From: an uncultured Chlorobiota bacterium
GTDB taxonomy: Bacteria; Bacteroidota; Bacteroidia; Bacteroidales; JAADGE01
Direction of reading: 5' to 3'
Assembly: GCA_947311125.1 (NCBI GenBank)
Contig: CAMZKI010000239.1
Span: 1-12,812 of the forward strand
DNA: 12,812 bases
Of this stretch, positions 1-8,109 are shown piece by piece (position 1 is the stretch's first letter; each line of letters starts with the position of its first letter). Both the position numbers and the translations under genes were made by a program. A model generated the notes under the pieces. That model was not told where the DNA came from, made no database searches, and was given only the letters and a program-made list of their open reading frames with translations.

Positions 1-2489
1 AACTAAATGACAGAAAATTTCGAACTTGGTGGGGAATGCTTTTTATTCTTTTATCCGTTCTGTTCATTATTTCTTTTTCTTCATTTCTCAAGACTTGGGA
101 ACAAGACCAAGATATTCTGGATTTAGGCTGGTTTGACTATATCTTTAATTCAAGCGTAAATACTGAAAATGCTGTAGGTAAAGTCGGACTGTTCTTTTCA
201 GATTTATTCATTTATCAGTGGTTCGGTATTGCATCATATTTATTTGCAGGCTTGTTTTTCATAACAGGATTAAAACTTCTGAGTTTTTACAATAAAAGTC
301 TTTTGCCTTTTGTAAAAAACACTGTTTTCTGGGTCTTCTGGCTGTCAATAACAGTTTCTCTTATTTTCGGAAATCAGCATCCCGTTCTCGGCGGAAAATT
401 CGGATATGATATCCATTTATGGCTAAAATCATTTTTGGGTGTTTTCGGAGAAATAACAGTTATTATAATCAGCTTTTTCGGTTTCTTAATGTTGACAACC
501 GAAAATTTTACACATAAAATCAAAAACTTTTCTGATAACCTTGTCGAAAAAATAAAACCAAAGGATTTTAAATTACCCAAAATAAAAATAAACGACTTTT
601 TTAAAACTGACGACACAACAAACTTTGAAGAGCAAAATAAACATGTCCCGGAAAAAGATACTGTCAGAAAAGAAAAAACAGAAGCGAAAAGTACCGGTAA
701 TGAAAAAGTGGTAATTATCGATTTAGAAGAGGAAACTGAAAATTTTGAAATTACAAAAAAAAGAAACTACAAATTAACGGACGACGGGAAAGAAATAGAA
801 AGCGATTACGGTTTCGAAATAGAACACACCAATAATCCTGAAGAACAAGAGACAGATAAACAAGCAGACAACATAAAAGAACATTCCGAAACAGAAATCA
901 GAAAGATAAATGTCGGTCGTTTAGTTTTAGACGTAACCGAAAATCAAGATATAATATCGGAAAAAATAAGTAACAGGCCAACGATAAATTATGATCCCAC
1001 CTTAGATTTAGAGAACTTTAAATTACCTCCCGTTGACCTCCTTGAAGACCACCAAGCCGGAAACCCGGAAGTAACAAAAGAGGAACTCCTGAAAAATAAA
1101 AACAGGATAGTAGAAACCCTCAGACACTACAAAATTGAAATAATAAAAATTAAAGCTACAATAGGTCCTACACTTACACTTTATGAAATTGTACCTGCCC
1201 CGGGTGTAAGGATTTCAAAAATAAAAAATCTTGAAGACGACATAGCATTAAGTTTAGCCGCACACGGCATTCGTATCATAGCACCAATGCCCGGCAGAGG
1301 AACCGTAGGCATCGAAGTCCCTAATGAAAAACCGGATATTGTTTCTTTTAAATCCGTAGTTAAATCTGCCGCATTTCAAGACACAAAAATGGAACTGCCC
1401 ATTGCTTTGGGAAAAACAATATCTAACGAATCATTTGTTTTTGACTTGGCAAAAATGCCGCATATTTTAGTTGCAGGTGCTACCGGACAAGGAAAATCCG
1501 TAGGTCTCAATGCTATGATTGCTTCACTGCTTTACAAAAAGCATCCTGCACAATTAAAACTTGTCATGGTTGACCCGAAAAAGGTTGAACTAACTATGTA
1601 TGAACGCTTGGAAAATCACTACCTTGCAACATTGCCCGATGCCGAAGAGCCTATAATTACAGACAATCAAAAGGTAATCCATACAATTAACTCTTTGAAT
1701 GTTGAAATGGATAACCGATATCAGTTGCTGAAAAAAGCCAAGTGTAAAAACATTAAAGAATACAACGCTAAATTTGTTTCAAGGCAATTAAACCCTGAAA
1801 AAGGTCATAAATATCTACCTTATATTGTTTTGGTAATTGACGAGTTTGCTGATTTAATTATGACCGCAGGAAAAGAAATTGAACTTCCGATTGCACGCCT
1901 TGCACAATTGGCACGAGCTATCGGAATACACTTAATTGTTGCCACACAACGCCCTTCAACTAATATAATAACAGGTGTAATTAAAGCAAATTTCCCGGCA
2001 AGAATAGCATTCAGAGTTGCCTCTATGATTGACTCCAGAACCATACTTGACAGCCCGGGAGCAAATCGGCTTATAGGACGAGGCGATATGCTTATAACAC
2101 AAGGCAGCGATACGATACGACTGCAATGTGCATTTATTGACACTCCCGAACTTGACAAAATAACCGAATACATAGAAAAGCAACAATCCTACACTATGCC
2201 GTTCCTGTTGCCCGAACCTGAAACAGATGAAGACGATATTCCGGGAGCAGTTGACCTAAACAACAGAGACGAACTGTTTGAAGATGCCGCAAGAATAATT
2301 GTAATGAATCAGCAAGGTTCAACGTCTTTGGTTCAAAGAAAACTGTCCATAGGATATAACCGAGCAGGCAGAATTGTTGATCAGCTTGAAGCAGCCGGGA
2401 TCGTCGGTCCTTCAAAAGGGAGTAAAGCCAGAGATGTTTATATTGCCGATGAATATTCACTTCAGGAATTATTAGATTCTTTGCCGTAA
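1..2489 (+). CDS. ftsK: DNA translocase FtsK/SpoIIIE (5' end outside window)
   Basis: Septum-located ATP-driven DNA pump that clears and aligns chromosome termini during division. The first in-frame ATG is at 36, but the frame stays open to the window edge and the residues before it (NDRKFRTWWG) read like the conserved stretch before the first helix of Bacteroidota FtsK, so the true start is probably upstream. Numbering from the ATG at 36: hydrophobic membrane segments lie within about residues 1-155; an acidic/lysine-rich linker covers about 160-340; the alpha/beta motor follows, with Walker A GATGQGKS at 481-488, Walker B VLVIDEFADL at 598-607 and the family motif TQRPS at 637-641. The C-terminal winged-helix gamma domain, which in the family reads orientation sequences and contacts XerD, is at about 745-805 (QRKLSIGYNRAGRIVDQLE). 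No motif is broken. The LolA-like gene follows 59 bp downstream on the same strand. Confidence 0.97.
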   Translation, partial: LNDRKFRTWWGMLFILLSVLFIISFSSFLKTWEQDQDILDLGWFDYIFNSSVNTENAVGKVGLFFSDLFIYQWFGIASYLFAGLFFITGLKLLSFYNKSLLPFVKNTVFWVFWLSITVSLIFGNQHPVLGGKFGYDIHLWLKSFLGVFGEITVIIISFFGFLMLTTENFTHKIKNFSDNLVEKIKPKDFKLPKIKINDFFKTDDTTNFEEQNKHVPEKDTVRKEKTEAKSTGNEKVVIIDLEEETENFEITKKRNYKLTDDGKEIESDYGFEIEHTNNPEEQETDKQADNIKEHSETEIRKINVGRLVLDVTENQDIISEKISNRPTINYDPTLDLENFKLPPVDLLEDHQAGNPEVTKEELLKNKNRIVETLRHYKIEIIKIKATIGPTLTLYEIVPAPGVRISKIKNLEDDIALSLAAHGIRIIAPMPGRGTVGIEVPNEKPDIVSFKSVVKSAAFQDTKMELPIALGKTISNESFVFDLAKMPHILVAGATGQGKSVGLNAMIASLLYKKHPAQLKLVMVDPKKVELTMYERLENHYLATLPDAEEPIITDNQKVIHTINSLNVEMDNRYQLLKKAKCKNIKEYNAKFVSRQLNPEKGHKYLPYIVLVIDEFADLIMTAGKEIELPIARLAQLARAIGIHLIVATQRPSTNIITGVIKANFPARIAFRVASMIDSRTILDSPGANRLIGRGDMLITQGSDTIRLQCAFIDTPELDKITEYIEKQQSYTMPFLLPEPETDEDDIPGAVDLNNRDELFEDAARIIVMNQQGSTSLVQRKLSIGYNRAGRIVDQLEAAGIVGPSKGSKARDVYIADEYSLQELLDSLP

Positions 2490-2548
2490 TTTCCGAAAAA
2501 TAAAATTTGTCGGTATGCTTTTTGCGGGACTGTCTTAAAATCTGAATT

Positions 2549-3214
2549 ATGAAAAAGCTCCAAATATTATTAATACTGTCGGGTATGTTTTTTTCTGCCG
2601 GTTACTCGCAGGTAGAACTAACAAAAGACCCTGCCGCTAAAAAGATACTTGATAAGGTTTCAAAAAAAGTTTCGGAAAGTAAAGGTATCAGAATAAAATT
2701 TACATATACTACCGAAAACAGACAAAACGGCTATCACGATTCACAAAAAGCATATATTTTTCTGGAAGGAAAGAAATTTAAAGCAATAATTCCGGATATA
2801 GAAATAATCTCTGACGGCACTGCCGTTTGGACTTATAATAAAGTTGACGAAGAACTTACGATAGGAACAGTTGATACAAGCGAAGTATCTGTTTTTAACC
2901 CTCCGAAATTATTTAATGTTTACAAAAACGGATATAAATACTTACTTATAGGCGAAGAGACAATAAATAACGTTAAATATTATGTTATTGACTTATATCC
3001 TGAAGATACGGAATCAAGCCCGTATTCAATAATAAGAATAAAAATAAACAAAGCAACAAATGAAATGTTCTATATAAAAACATCCGGCAAATCGGGTGTT
3101 GATTATACGTTTGAAGTAACTGAATATAAGTCGGGAATGACATTTCCCGATAATTTATTCAAGTTTAACAAATCCCAGTACCCTGAGGATATTGAGATTA
3201 TTGATATGAGGTAA
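2549..3214 (+). CDS. LolA-like periplasmic outer-membrane lipoprotein carrier
   Basis: A 221-residue exported protein. The N-terminus has two lysines, a hydrophobic stretch and a likely signal-peptidase I site near residues 19-21 (GYSQ). It has no lipobox cysteine, so the mature protein should be soluble in the periplasm. The body fits the LolA/LolB half-barrel fold as seen in Bacteroidota: an amphipathic helix with DPAAKKILDKVSKKV (27-41), then strands, the family-typical ISDGTAVWTYNK (87-98), NPPKLFNVYKNGYKY (117-131), and a C-terminal strand ending in FPDNLFKFN. LolA proteins carry lipoproteins from the LolCDE release complex to the outer membrane; this role is inferred from the family. 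It lies 59 bp after ftsK with no clear terminator, so co-transcription with ftsK is likely. No LolB or LptF/G-like gene follows it here. An upstream AAAATTTG near 2502-2509 is only a weak promoter match. Confidence 0.85.
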   Translation: MKKLQILLILSGMFFSAGYSQVELTKDPAAKKILDKVSKKVSESKGIRIKFTYTTENRQNGYHDSQKAYIFLEGKKFKAIIPDIEIISDGTAVWTYNKVDEELTIGTVDTSEVSVFNPPKLFNVYKNGYKYLLIGEETINNVKYYVIDLYPEDTESSPYSIIRIKINKATNEMFYIKTSGKSGVDYTFEVTEYKSGMTFPDNLFKFNKSQYPEDIEIIDMR

Positions 3215-3228
3215 ATTAATTCCTGTTT

Positions 3229-3260
3229 TTTGCAAAAACGAAATATTCTTTTTATTTTTA
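3229..3260 (+). promoter_or_regulatory. Candidate Bacteroidota-type promoter for the receiver gene
   Basis: TTTG at 3229-3232 is followed after 20 bp by TATTTTTA at 3253-3260. This matches the Bacteroidota housekeeping sigma consensus (TTTG about -33, TAnnTTTG about -7) with one mismatch, in the last base. Transcription would start around 3265-3268, giving a leader of about 30 bases before the ATG at 3295. This is a pattern match in AT-rich DNA and is unproven. Confidence 0.4.
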
Positions 3261-3294
3261 CATTATTAATCCTGTCAATACCCGAATATATAAT

Positions 3295-3681
3295 ATGAAC
3301 AAAAGAAAAATACTTATAGTAGAAGACGACAGTATGTTATGTACAGTTTTCGAAATGTTTCTTGAGGAGTTAGGATATAATCATTGCGGAACGGTTGCAT
3401 CCGGAGAAGAAGCAATGGCTTTTCTTGAAAATAAACTTCCGGATTTAATATTGATGGATATACATCTAAAGGGAGATATCGACGGTGTTGACACAGCAAA
3501 ATCAGTACTTGAAAAATACAATATTCCTGTTATTTACATTACCGGAGACAGTGATGTTTCGACAGTAAAAAGAGCTGTTATGAAAAACACATACGGTTTT
3601 ATGACAAAGCCTGTTTACAAAAACAGTTTAGAGCTGAACATCGAATTTGCAATTGATAAGCACAAACTTCTTAACGGTTGA
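3295..3681 (+). CDS. Stand-alone CheY-like response regulator (receiver domain only)
   Basis: A 128-residue protein that is all receiver domain. The acidic pair D11/D12 (VEDD) binds Mg2+, D55 in LILMDIHL is the phosphoacceptor, T83 (YITGD) is the switch threonine and K105 (MTKP) is the conserved lysine. All the residues needed for phosphorylation are present. The DIHLKGDIDGVD loop is the form common in receivers that work with multidomain sensor kinases. There is no DNA-binding, GGDEF or phosphatase output domain, so it must act through a protein partner or as a phosphorelay intermediate. No histidine kinase is in the window. The candidate promoter at 3229-3260 and the following amidohydrolase 35 bp downstream suggest a small two-gene transcript. 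ATG at 3295 is the only sensible start because the domain begins at residue 5. Confidence 0.95.
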   Translation: MNKRKILIVEDDSMLCTVFEMFLEELGYNHCGTVASGEEAMAFLENKLPDLILMDIHLKGDIDGVDTAKSVLEKYNIPVIYITGDSDVSTVKRAVMKNTYGFMTKPVYKNSLELNIEFAIDKHKLLNG

Positions 3682-3701
3682 CCCCCTTCTTTTAAAACTG
3701 A

Positions 3702-3711
3702 AAAGGAAAAG
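3702..3711 (+). promoter_or_regulatory. Likely ribosome binding site for the amidohydrolase gene
   Basis: The purine run AAAGGAAAAG contains AGGA at 3704-3707, nine bases before the ATG at 3717. It supports that start. Most other genes in the window show no such Shine-Dalgarno-like sequence. Confidence 0.4.
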
Positions 3712-3716
3712 TAAGT

Positions 3717-4901
3717 ATGCGCAGGTTATCAGCCGATTTTATTTTCACCGGAAAAAATATTCTGAGAAAAGGAATTATTGAAGTCGATAAAAACGGAACA
3801 ATTATTTCCGTAACTGACACAAAAGGAAAATTAGACGAACAACAGTCTTTAGAATTTTACAGCGGCGTTTTAATTCCCGGATTTATAAATGCTCATTGCC
3901 ATTTGGAACTTTCACATATGAAAGGAATAATAAGAAATGACACAGGCAGAGGCTTACCGGGTTTCATAGATGAAATAATATCCAAAAGAAATTTTCCTGA
4001 AAATTTACAGGAAAAAATAAAAAAAGCCGATAAAGAAATGCAAATGAAAGGTATAGTCGCCGTAGGCGATATTTCAAATACCGACGACAGTTTTATCGTT
4101 AAGAAAAAAAGCAAAATTTATTATCAAACCTTTGTCGAATCATTCACCGTAAGTAACGAAAAAGCTGAAGAGAACTTTAAACAAGCCGAAGATAACTACC
4201 TTAAACTTAGGAGTATGCATCTGGCGGCAAGTATTGTCCCTCACGCAGCATATTCGGTTCCCGACAAGTTGTATAAAATGATATCCGGCTTTGAAAATGA
4301 AAAAAAACGAATAATATCTGTTCATAATCAGGAAACACCCGATGAAGACCTGCTTATACAAAGCAAAAAAGGAGCTTTAGCAAACGTTCTTACCGATAAA
4401 GGTTTTTTTCTTGACGACTTTTCATATCCCGGGAATACTGCTTTAGAAGTTAATCTTCATTATCTGAATAAAAATGACAATATCCTCCTTATTCACAATA
4501 CTTTCAGCCAAAAAAAGGATATTGAAACAGCCGAAAACTTTTCAGGAAATATTTTCTGGGTTTTTTGCCCTCTGTCAAATCTTTATATTGAAAAGAAACT
4601 GCCTGATATTCCTTTGTTTTTTAAAAAAAACGTAAAAACCTGCATCGGAACTGACAGTTATGCTTCAAATACCAAACTTTCCGTTTTAAGCGAATTAAAA
4701 GCTATTACTGAAAATTTTCCGGAAATTTCGTTTGAAAAACTAATTGAATCTGCAACTTTAAACGGAGCAAAAGCTCTGCAAATTGACCGAAAATACGGAA
4801 GTATTGAAAAAGGCAAAACTCCGGGTATCAATTTAATTACTTCTTTTGATTCAATAAAAATGACATTAAAACCTGAAAGCAAAATTAAGGTACTGGTATA
4901 G
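3717..4901 (+). CDS. Amidohydrolase of the cytosine/aminodeoxyfutalosine deaminase-like group
   Basis: A cytoplasmic 394-residue metal-dependent hydrolase with the full amidohydrolase layout: an N-terminal beta-sandwich start (about 1-50), a TIM barrel, and a C-terminal return to the sandwich (KYGSIEKGKTPGINLI). The metal ligand motif HCHLELSH is at 60-67 (H60, H62). Other predicted active-site residues are H176 (PHAAYS), H203 and E206 (VHNQE), H260 (IHNTF) and D313 (IGTDSYASN). This set matches the TrzN/SsnA/aminodeoxyfutalosine-deaminase branch, which deaminates adenine-like or triazine rings. Bacteroidota homologues are often labelled aminofutalosine deaminase-family hydrolases, but the substrate cannot be read from the sequence and no other menaquinone gene is nearby. 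It follows the receiver gene by 35 bp. Its TAG stop lies 3 bp from the stop of the convergent phosphatase gene. Confidence 0.82.
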   Translation: MRRLSADFIFTGKNILRKGIIEVDKNGTIISVTDTKGKLDEQQSLEFYSGVLIPGFINAHCHLELSHMKGIIRNDTGRGLPGFIDEIISKRNFPENLQEKIKKADKEMQMKGIVAVGDISNTDDSFIVKKKSKIYYQTFVESFTVSNEKAEENFKQAEDNYLKLRSMHLAASIVPHAAYSVPDKLYKMISGFENEKKRIISVHNQETPDEDLLIQSKKGALANVLTDKGFFLDDFSYPGNTALEVNLHYLNKNDNILLIHNTFSQKKDIETAENFSGNIFWVFCPLSNLYIEKKLPDIPLFFKKNVKTCIGTDSYASNTKLSVLSELKAITENFPEISFEKLIESATLNGAKALQIDRKYGSIEKGKTPGINLITSFDSIKMTLKPESKIKVLV

Positions 4902-4904
4902 AAT

Positions 4905-7900
4905 TTAAGGAATTTTGATTCCCATAACCAAAACATCATCTACCTGGTCAAAATCCCGTTTCCATTTTGCAAATGTTCTGATAAGTATTTGTTTTTGTTC
5001 CTCCATACTTTTATCCTGAAATGACAGAAGCATTTTTTTAAACCTTCCGCTTTTAAATTTTCCTCCGGTATCACCGCCGAATTGGTCAACATATCCGTCA
5101 GACAAGGCATATATCACATCTCCTTTTTTTAAGCTGAAATAGTGATTTGTAAAACTTCTTTCATTCAAATATATACCTATCGGCTGCCTGTCGGCTTTCA
5201 GCCTTATTATTTCAAAATTATCTTCCGCATTACTTTCGGCATCTTTTTTTCTGACTATATATACAGAGTTATATGCTCCTGCAAATTGCAATTCATATTC
5301 GTCCCAATCTATTATCAAAAGAGAAATGTCCATTCCGTCTTTTTGTTCGCCCTCCGCTCCTTTCTGGTGTAATGACTTTTTAACTTTATTTCTTAACCTG
5401 TTTAGAATTTCCCCTGCTCCGTCAAGTGTCCTTGATGAAACTATCTCGTTTAAAAACGAGCTTCCGAGCATACTCATAAATGCTCCCGGAACACCGTGCC
5501 CGGTACAATCTGCCGCAACAACAAATGAAAAATTTCTTATTTTTTTAACCCAGTAAAAATCTCCGCTTACAATATCTCGCGGCTGAAAAAATACAAAATA
5601 TTCTTTTAAAACCGAGCTCATAAATTCTTCAGAGGGTAAAACCGCCTGTTGAATACGCTTTGCATAGTTAATACTGTCAACAATTTCCTGTTTTTGCTTA
5701 TATAATTCGTCTCTTTGCGATTCTATTTCTTCTTTGCTTTGTTCTATTTCTTCCGTTCTCTCTTTTACTGTATTTTCCAGCAGGACACGTTCTTTTTCAA
5801 CGGCTTTTATCCGCCAATTCAGATAAGTTCTGACAATAAGATACAGTAAGCCTGCATAAATAATAAAAAACCACCACCTCAAATAAACAGGTGCAGATAT
5901 TTCAAAACTGAATTTAGCAGGTTTAAGTTTTTGCCCGAATTCATTTTTTGCCTCTACTGTAAACGTATATTTTCCGCTCGGAAGATTTGTATAGTCTTTA
6001 TGAGAAATTTTAATCCACTCCGAAGTATCCTTGTCAAATCCTTTAAGAAAATATCTGTAATACGCATCACCTTTAGAAACAAAAACAGGTGCTGCAAAAT
6101 AAAACCTCAAAGAATTATCCGAATATCCGAGTTTGACAGGTTCTGTATTTTTAAGCTTTAAGAGTGTATCGCTGCTGATATTTAAGACTCTGCGAATAAT
6201 TGTAACTTGAGTTGTTTTATTTTTTTTGTTGTTTTTTGTGTTGAACAATATCAATCCGTCATTTCCGCCAAGCCATAAAACAGAAGTTTTCGGAGCATAG
6301 TATATTGTATTAACAGAGAAATTTGCAATCGGGAAAAAAGGTGTTTGTGTTATTTTATAAATTCCGTTCTCTCTGTAGCACAGGCTTATATTTTTTTGTT
6401 CACCGTCTGTTATGACATAAAAATCATTTTTAATTTTATAAAAATCGTAAATCCATAATTTATATGAACTTGTATCGTCCGGAAATAAGTAAAAGGGTAT
6501 TATTTTATTATTTTCAAATTTTAACAGCCCTTTTTCGTATGAAATAAAAACATCGTCGTCTTTTTTATTAAGGTGCAGTGCCGTAAATTTTACCCGAGGC
6601 TTTATCTCAATACCTTTTGCATTATCATCAGAATAATAAAATACTCTGCCCGGTGATATTTCAATATATATACCGTTTTTTGATTCTTCAATTTTCAAAA
6701 TATCTCCTTCGGGAGTTTTAATATTGCCGACTTCCTTAAATTTATTATTACGAAACAAAAATTCTTTAACCTTTCCTGTATACCCTGCATAAAAAATATT
6801 TTTTTTGCCTGATTTTGTAATACAATATGCAAAGTCGTTATATCCGGAAGAAATTGCTTTTTTGTCTTTAATCGTAAACAAGCCCTCAACTCCTGCCGCA
6901 ATCATATTATCTCCGACAATTTCAATACCTTTACAAGACAGGTTAATCCCCGGTACTTTAAAAATCTCTGAGCCTTGAAGATAATACAAACCTTTGTCTG
7001 TAGCAAAATACAAAACATCTTTAAACTCTGCTATATCGAAAACCTTACCTTCAAGTCCTGAAATTTTATTATCAATATACGACAAATTCCAGTTTACTTC
7101 AATCTTTGAAATACCGTTATTTTCTGCTGCCCACAAAGAGTTATTTTTGTCAAGAAATAAAGCATTTATTGATTCATCTTGCAAGTAGCTGTTTTTATCA
7201 ATATTTTGAATCAGTCTTCCTTTGGCATCTACGATTAAAATTCCGTGTGTAAGAGTTCCGAGAGCATATGTGCTGTCCGAAATTTCAGTTCCGCAGGTAT
7301 GTCCGTATTTTTTCATAAGTTCATTAACCGGAGCGTTAAAATCTGTGATAATATCATTCTGTAAAATAAACATCCCCTGAGAAGCTGTACCTAAAATGAG
7401 GGATTTACCTTTATTAATCGAAAAAACAGACTTAATATCAATTATTTGTGCTGCTGAATTATCTTTTATTTTTCTGAATTTATTACCCCTAAAAACAGTT
7501 AATCCGTTTTGTAATAACTGTTCATTCGTTAAATTGCGTTCAAAGAAAATATATAAATCTTTTTGTTTTTCGTCAGGAGAATACAGAAAAGCATTTTTGG
7601 CTTTAGAATTGAATCTGACAAATTTTATTTTATCGTTCTCAAAAATATACATTCCTTTTTCGGAAATAAAATAGATTTCAGGGTCGTTGCACAGAACTTT
7701 AAAAATAATTCCGACATCTTCTTTGAGTGAATCGGCAAAAGAAACGAAACCGGAGGTTCCGTCTTTATTGTATTTTATTTTCCCGAAATCAAACAAACCG
7801 CCGGCATAAACGTTTCCGTTCTTGTCAATACCCAAAGATAAAACTCTGAAACCCGATGATGTTTCTGTTTTATTCCATTCAGAACCGTCATATGCTAATA

Positions 7901-8099
7901 TACCCGCAAAATTTGCAAAATACATAATTCCGTTATCATCTTGAGCAATGTCAAAATTCTGTCCGTGAGCATTATATACTTCGGGTGTATAATTTTTTAT
8001 GAACGGTTTTCCTTTAAAACGGCTAAAAGTTTGAGATTCAGCATCGTTATTGACGACAATCAGTATTAGCAGGATAAAAAAAAGATATATGTGTCGCAT
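4905..8099 (-). CDS. Periplasmic beta-propeller sensor with SpoIIE/PP2C phosphatase output
   Basis: A 1064-residue signalling protein. A signal peptide (about 1-22) is followed by a periplasmic two-component-regulator-type propeller (about 30-620) of repeated short blades such as DDNGIMYFANFAGILAYDG and DKNNSLWAAENNGISKI. A Y_Y_Y domain follows (about 655-735, YRYFLKGFDKDTSEW and LPSGKYTFTVEAKN), then a single membrane helix (about 739-757), a charged coiled coil (about 763-808), and a cytoplasmic SpoIIE phosphatase (about 836-1062). Predicted metal aspartates are intact: D847 (SGDFYW), D864 (AADCTGHG), D1001 (LSDGY) and D1055 (QVDDVL). Family members dephosphorylate serine/threonine phosphoproteins such as anti-sigma antagonists, so an active phosphatase is expected. 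The propeller and Y_Y_Y front end is usually attached to histidine kinases; the ligand is unknown. The ATG at 8099 is 10 bp after the stop of the transporter-like gene, so the two are surely co-transcribed. Confidence 0.93.
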   Translation of the reverse strand: MRHIYLFFILLILIVVNNDAESQTFSRFKGKPFIKNYTPEVYNAHGQNFDIAQDDNGIMYFANFAGILAYDGSEWNKTETSSGFRVLSLGIDKNGNVYAGGLFDFGKIKYNKDGTSGFVSFADSLKEDVGIIFKVLCNDPEIYFISEKGMYIFENDKIKFVRFNSKAKNAFLYSPDEKQKDLYIFFERNLTNEQLLQNGLTVFRGNKFRKIKDNSAAQIIDIKSVFSINKGKSLILGTASQGMFILQNDIITDFNAPVNELMKKYGHTCGTEISDSTYALGTLTHGILIVDAKGRLIQNIDKNSYLQDESINALFLDKNNSLWAAENNGISKIEVNWNLSYIDNKISGLEGKVFDIAEFKDVLYFATDKGLYYLQGSEIFKVPGINLSCKGIEIVGDNMIAAGVEGLFTIKDKKAISSGYNDFAYCITKSGKKNIFYAGYTGKVKEFLFRNNKFKEVGNIKTPEGDILKIEESKNGIYIEISPGRVFYYSDDNAKGIEIKPRVKFTALHLNKKDDDVFISYEKGLLKFENNKIIPFYLFPDDTSSYKLWIYDFYKIKNDFYVITDGEQKNISLCYRENGIYKITQTPFFPIANFSVNTIYYAPKTSVLWLGGNDGLILFNTKNNKKNKTTQVTIIRRVLNISSDTLLKLKNTEPVKLGYSDNSLRFYFAAPVFVSKGDAYYRYFLKGFDKDTSEWIKISHKDYTNLPSGKYTFTVEAKNEFGQKLKPAKFSFEISAPVYLRWWFFIIYAGLLYLIVRTYLNWRIKAVEKERVLLENTVKERTEEIEQSKEEIESQRDELYKQKQEIVDSINYAKRIQQAVLPSEEFMSSVLKEYFVFFQPRDIVSGDFYWVKKIRNFSFVVAADCTGHGVPGAFMSMLGSSFLNEIVSSRTLDGAGEILNRLRNKVKKSLHQKGAEGEQKDGMDISLLIIDWDEYELQFAGAYNSVYIVRKKDAESNAEDNFEIIRLKADRQPIGIYLNERSFTNHYFSLKKGDVIYALSDGYVDQFGGDTGGKFKSGRFKKMLLSFQDKSMEEQKQILIRTFAKWKRDFDQVDDVLVMGIKIP

Positions 8100-8109
8100 T
8101 CTGATAAAT

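Noticed and set aside
1820..2173. 117-codon open frame on the minus strand opposite ftsK
   Set aside because: It lies wholly inside the FtsK motor domain, whose Walker B and TQRP motifs are intact. The translation shows no recognisable motif and is a shadow of the real gene.
2480..2509. Possible promoter between ftsK and the LolA-like gene (TTTG at 2480-2483, AAAATTTG at 2502-2509)
   Set aside because: The -7 element lacks the T of TAnnTTTG and the spacing is 18 bp. The two genes are more simply read as one transcript.
3225..3239. Inverted repeat GTTTTT-TGC-AAAAAC after the LolA-like gene as a terminator
   Set aside because: The stem is almost all A-T with a 3-base loop, it lacks a clean T run right after it, and it overlaps the candidate promoter. 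Too weak to call.
7396..7674. 92-codon plus-strand open frame opposite the sensor phosphatase
   Set aside because: It is antisense to the propeller coding region, with low-complexity leucine/phenylalanine content and no start context. It is a shadow frame, as are the other short frames antisense to the large genes.
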